Source: G020348385 sp964580235 (GTDB taxonomy: Bacteria > Acidobacteriota > Aminicenantia > Aminicenantales > Aminicenantaceae). From it: a stretch of DNA of 64,000 nt. This document shows positions 61,405 to 64,000 of the stretch, in pieces (position 1 is the first letter of the stretch; every line of letters begins with the position of its first letter). The DNA lies in NCBI GenBank assembly GCA_964580235.1, contig CAZOJY010000001.1:46665-110664 (forward strand), in the 5' to 3' direction. Under the pieces are notes generated by a model, which searched no databases, was not told the origin of the DNA, and saw only the letters and a list, made by a program, of their open reading frames with translations. Both the position numbers and the translations under genes were made by a program.

Positions 61405-61520
61405 GAGAATCAATAAATTAGATGAGTTTTGCACATTTTCAATTGATTTTATTATTATTATTACTTAATCTAATTTATATTTATTATTAGTAATAAATAA
61501 GTTTGTGTAAAGGTGGAAAA
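61405..61520. other. AT-rich dnaA-dnaN spacer with 11-bp inverted repeat (candidate DNA-unwinding element)
   Basis: The 116-bp gap is strikingly AT-rich, with five TTA triplets in a row (about 61449-61463). Perfect 11-bp arms ATAAATTAGAT (61413-61423) and ATCTAATTTAT (61468-61478) enclose that stretch. No DnaA box was seen inside. With the boxes before dnaA it could form a bipartite origin, or it may be a dnaN promoter region; GGTGG before dnaN is the ribosome site. Confidence 0.45.
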
Positions 61521-62621
61521 ATGAAATTTTCAATCAATAAAGAAGATATCCTCCGGGAATTACAGCTTCTTCAGGGGATTGTCGAGAAAAGAAATACGAT
61601 GCCCATTCTGGCGAACATTTTGATTAATGCCACTGAAAGCGAAGTGGAACTTGTCGGAACGGACCTTGAGGTCGGTCTAAAGACACATTTCCCGGCTCAA
61701 ATCGATGACACAGGATCAATAACGATTTCAGGAAAGAAAGTTTTTGAGATCGTTCGATCTCTAGCCGAAGATCAGCAAGTCGTTTTTTCCGAAGAGAAAG
61801 ATCTTATGATGGAAATCACTTCTGGAGAGAGTGAATTTAAGGTTTTGTGTTTAGCGAAGGAGGACTATCCTCCGATGCCGGTGCCCAAATTTGAAAAAAA
61901 CATCATCCTTCCTATGGAAAAATTCAAGGAGATGATCGATCGTGTGTACTATGCGATTACTCAGGAGCAGAGGTATTATCTCAATGGTGCTTTGATGCTT
62001 TTACGAGAAAAGCAAATGGAACTCGTGAGCACAGATGGCCACAGGTTGGCCTATACAAGCCTTCCTGTTGAGGGTTTGCAAGTAGAAGACGAGATAAAGA
62101 CGATTGTTTCAAAAAAAACGCTGAATGAACTGAGAAAGTTCGAGGATGAAACAGTCGAGTTCGATTTAGATGAGAACAACCTTTTTTTTCGAGTTCGAAA
62201 CAGAACCCTGGTATCGCGGATAATAGAAGGTAAATTTCCAAACTATGAAGCAGTAATTCCCAAGGAAAATCCAGAAGTTCTGGAGATATCAAGAGAGAAG
62301 ATTGCCGATGCGATAAGACGTGTGTCACTTCTTTCGACCGAAAGATCAAAAGGAATCCGGTTTAACATCGAATCAGATCAAATTAAGTTGTATTCTTCTA
62401 ATCCTGAAATAGGGGAGGCGAGGGATAAAGTTGATGTGGATTACAAAGGAAAGGCAATGGAAATTGGATTCAACTCTCAATATTTATTGGATTTTATGAC
62501 AACCATAAAATCAGAAAAAATACTATTTGAGTTAAAAGATGAAAACAGTGCGGTGTTGATGAGACCGGCTTCAGATAATGACATTAAGTACCTGTATGTT
62601 TTGATGCCGATGAAGATATAA
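61521..62621 (+). CDS. dnaN: DNA polymerase III beta subunit (sliding clamp)
   Basis: Ring-shaped processivity clamp, 366 aa in three similar domains. Features: MKFSINKEDILRELQLLQGIVEKRNTMPILANILINA, VGTDLEVGL, YYLNGALML, STDGHRLAYT and the C-terminal end YLYVLMPMKI. The ATG at 61521 with AGGTGG upstream is preferred over an ATG-like start at 61503. It ends 2 bp from the convergent apbE; recF and gyrB do not follow, unlike in many origin regions. Confidence 0.97.
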   Translation: MKFSINKEDILRELQLLQGIVEKRNTMPILANILINATESEVELVGTDLEVGLKTHFPAQIDDTGSITISGKKVFEIVRSLAEDQQVVFSEEKDLMMEITSGESEFKVLCLAKEDYPPMPVPKFEKNIILPMEKFKEMIDRVYYAITQEQRYYLNGALMLLREKQMELVSTDGHRLAYTSLPVEGLQVEDEIKTIVSKKTLNELRKFEDETVEFDLDENNLFFRVRNRTLVSRIIEGKFPNYEAVIPKENPEVLEISREKIADAIRRVSLLSTERSKGIRFNIESDQIKLYSSNPEIGEARDKVDVDYKGKAMEIGFNSQYLLDFMTTIKSEKILFELKDENSAVLMRPASDNDIKYLYVLMPMKI

Positions 62622-62623
62622 TT

Positions 62624-63556
62624 TCAGCGGTTTAATCGAATAACATATTTTTTACCAATAAGTGAAAGCTTTCCTTCAGAGTCAATAATAACCGCTCCGT
62701 ATTCAGGAAATTTATTCAGAATTTTTTCCGGCTGATGGGAGACAAACAGCGCGGTTGAAAGAGCGTCACAGATCAGAGCTTCAGGTCCCACGACCGTTAC
62801 GCTTTGTTTGCCTTTAGAGGGATAGCCAGATTCGGGGTCAAAAACATGGTGATAACGGATACCATCCTGGATAAAATAACGCTGATAATCGCCAGTGGTA
62901 GCAGCCCCTATATTTGATAAAGACAGAATGGCGGAAACCCCGTTGGCCCGCGGATGTTTGATGCCTATCTGCCAGGAATTCTGCTCAGGGTTCTTGCCCC
63001 AACAGTAAAGATCTCCGCCAGCATTGATAAATCCATTTTTGACTCCCATCTGAATCAATGCCTGGGATGCCAAATCGACAGCAAAACCCTTGGCAATGCC
63101 TCCCCAATCAAGTTCCATTCCTGGTAATAGGTTTAGTTTACCGGCCTCCAGAGAAATTTTATCCATCCCGATATTTTCTAGAGCGCGGTCGATCTCCTCG
63201 GGAGATGGGACACGATGAGAATGGTCATGAAATCCCCAGATGCTGGAGAGAGGGCCCACGGTGATATCAAAACATCCTTCTGACTTGCTATAGACAGCTA
63301 GGGATTTTTTATAAAGATTTATCACAAGAGGGGAGGAATAGGCCCTCGCACCGGGAGAAAAATCACGTTCAATGTCTTGAAATACCCGACGGACTTCTTC
63401 TTTTGCAGTGGTAAAATCCGATGGCAAACAGAAAAGATTTATTTCGCAAACGGTGTCAAAAAACAGAAGGGTTGCTGTCTGCCACTTCCCCTCAACACGA
63501 CAACTTGACAGAAACAGCAAGAAAAGAGAAATAGAGAGCCGAGTCTTTTTCGTCAT
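62624..63556 (-). CDS. apbE: FAD:protein FMN transferase (ApbE), lipoprotein
   Basis: Covalently attaches FMN to Thr of Nqr/Rnf-type or other exported flavoproteins. The 310 aa protein has a lipoprotein signal (ISLFLLFLSSC), the family motifs LNLLPGMELDWGGIAKGFAVDLA, NAGGDLYCWG, AATTGDYQRYF, YHHVFDPESGYPSKG and DALSTALFVSH. The Mg- and FAD-binding residues appear intact. It lies head-to-head with the MFS gene, and no target flavoprotein is seen nearby. Confidence 0.94.
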   Translation of the reverse strand: MTKKTRLSISLFLLFLSSCRVEGKWQTATLLFFDTVCEINLFCLPSDFTTAKEEVRRVFQDIERDFSPGARAYSSPLVINLYKKSLAVYSKSEGCFDITVGPLSSIWGFHDHSHRVPSPEEIDRALENIGMDKISLEAGKLNLLPGMELDWGGIAKGFAVDLASQALIQMGVKNGFINAGGDLYCWGKNPEQNSWQIGIKHPRANGVSAILSLSNIGAATTGDYQRYFIQDGIRYHHVFDPESGYPSKGKQSVTVVGPEALICDALSTALFVSHQPEKILNKFPEYGAVIIDSEGKLSLIGKKYVIRLNR

Positions 63557-63636
63557 ATATGGTCTTTCTGGTAGAGAAATTTAATTTTTTATGAACAGAG
63601 ACAAAAAGTCAATGGGAGAGAACGGGCTGTTTTTTA

Positions 63637-63665
63637 TTGACAGAAAATTCAAATGCATATATTTT
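63637..63665 (+). promoter_or_regulatory. Sigma-70 promoter of the MFS gene
   Basis: TTGACA (63637-63642), 17 bp, TATTTT (63660-63665), in the 180-bp apbE-MFS divergent region. The leader to the ATG at 63737 is about 65 nt. Confidence 0.65.
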
Positions 63666-63736
63666 GTTTCTATTCTTAACAAGGATTCCTTTGCGGTGCC
63701 TGAATAAACGGGAATGGTTGAAAAAATAGAGGAATT

Positions 63737-64000
63737 ATGGGAGTGAAGTTTCGCCTTTGTGTGATGATGTTCCTGCAATACGCAATCTGGGGCGCATGGA
63801 GCCCTGTGCTGTCAGATTATTTATTGAACGAACTTGGGTATAGCGGAACACAAGTCGGAATCATCTACAGCTTGCTGCCTCTTGCAACCATCGTCGCCCC
63901 TTTTATCGGCGGGCAAATCGCTGACCCGGACTATGCCAGCCAAAAAGACACTGCAGTCCTCCAACTGGTGGGGGGGGGGCGCCCGGTGTTTTTATTTAAG
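63737..64000 (+). CDS. Nucleoside-type MFS permease (NupG-like), 3'-truncated
   Basis: The first 88 residues of a major-facilitator transporter: MGVKFRLCVMMFLQYAIWGA, then WSPVLSDYLLNELGYSGTQVGIIYSLLPLATIVAPFIGGQIAD, the TM1-loop-TM2 region of the nucleoside:H+ symporter (NupG/XapB) group. AGAGG precedes the ATG by 4 nt. After IAD the translation (PDYASQKDTAVLQLVGGGRPV) fits the family poorly and runs into a ten-G tract at 63970-63979, so the end may contain sequence errors. The frame remains open at the window edge. Confidence 0.75.
   Translation, partial: MGVKFRLCVMMFLQYAIWGAWSPVLSDYLLNELGYSGTQVGIIYSLLPLATIVAPFIGGQIADPDYASQKDTAVLQLVGGGRPVFLFK

Overview
The window is a gene-dense stretch (about 70 protein genes, one tRNA) of a diderm (Gram-negative-type) bacterial chromosome around the replication origin. 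Kdo synthesis (kdsA, kdsB, kdsC, kdsD), heptose genes (waaF, gmhB), an Mla/MCE lipid transporter, lipoproteins and an Omp85-like barrel show an outer membrane made with LPS-type sugars. CarD, a divergent Hfq, GlnRS beside GluRS, a ParAB-bactofilin operon and GC in the mid 40s by eye would fit a deep-branching lineage such as Acidobacteriota or Aminicenantes-like bacteria. That placement is an inference from gene content only; there is no rRNA in the window to test it.

Layout. 1-5167 (+): 3' part of a heavy-metal RND pump, GDSL lipoprotein, Hfq-like protein, pdxA, xth. 5169-6231 (-): smpB and carD. 6366-10850 (+): the classical rpmH-rnpA-yidD-yidC-khpB-mnmE block. 10869-12212 (-): a membrane-anchored AlkP-superfamily enzyme. 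12481-24357 (+): mnmG (parS in its 3' end), parA, parB, bactofilin, kdsB, pyrG, kdsA, kdsD, kdsC, manB, uppP, manC, nearly all overlapping, so chromosome partitioning, cytoskeleton and surface-sugar supply are co-transcribed. 24711-35024 (-): accA-hisS-aspS, then gltX-glnS-trmH-ECF sigma-anti-sigma-ybjQ-secreted protein. 35272-35424 (+): a solitary small exported peptide. 35491-49426 (-): a long chain of lolB-like, ispE, tRNA-Gln, prs, rplY, pth, rpsF, rpsR, rplI, dnaB, mlaE, mlaF, mlaD, radA, PIN-TRAM protein, ispD, ispF, with two small membrane proteins at its head. 49613-55425 (+): exported MEMO-AMMECR1 fusion, FmdB-like protein, waaF, gmhB, rel. 55422-55613 (-): rpmB. 55906-59906 (+): two lipoproteins and a protease-propeller-barrel protein. 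59995-62621 (+): DnaA boxes, dnaA, AT-rich spacer, dnaN. 62624-63556 (-): apbE. 63737-end (+): 5' part of a nucleoside-type MFS permease.

How parts work together. KdsD, KdsA, KdsC and KdsB form a complete route from ribulose-5-P to CMP-Kdo, and PyrG supplies CTP. IspD, IspE and IspF are three consecutive MEP-pathway steps, and UppP recycles the C55 lipid made from its products. MlaE/F/D would move phospholipids between membranes. DnaA, DnaN, DnaB, ParA/B and parS are replication and segregation functions. Sigma-70 promoters are easy to see (TTGAC- or TTGAT-type -35, 17-bp spacer, TATAAT-type -10), and most internal genes start in ATGA or TTGA overlaps, so operons are tight.

The least ordinary items are the exported metalloprotease-TolB-like-propeller-Omp85 protein with two lipoproteins upstream of dnaA, the secreted MEMO-AMMECR1 fusion, an MCE protein with a barrel-like C terminus, a promoter-driven structured leader before mnmG, a possible Shine-Dalgarno switch before rpsF, and three small membrane or exported proteins with their own signals. 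No CRISPR array, insertion sequence, prophage or recognisable defence island was seen.
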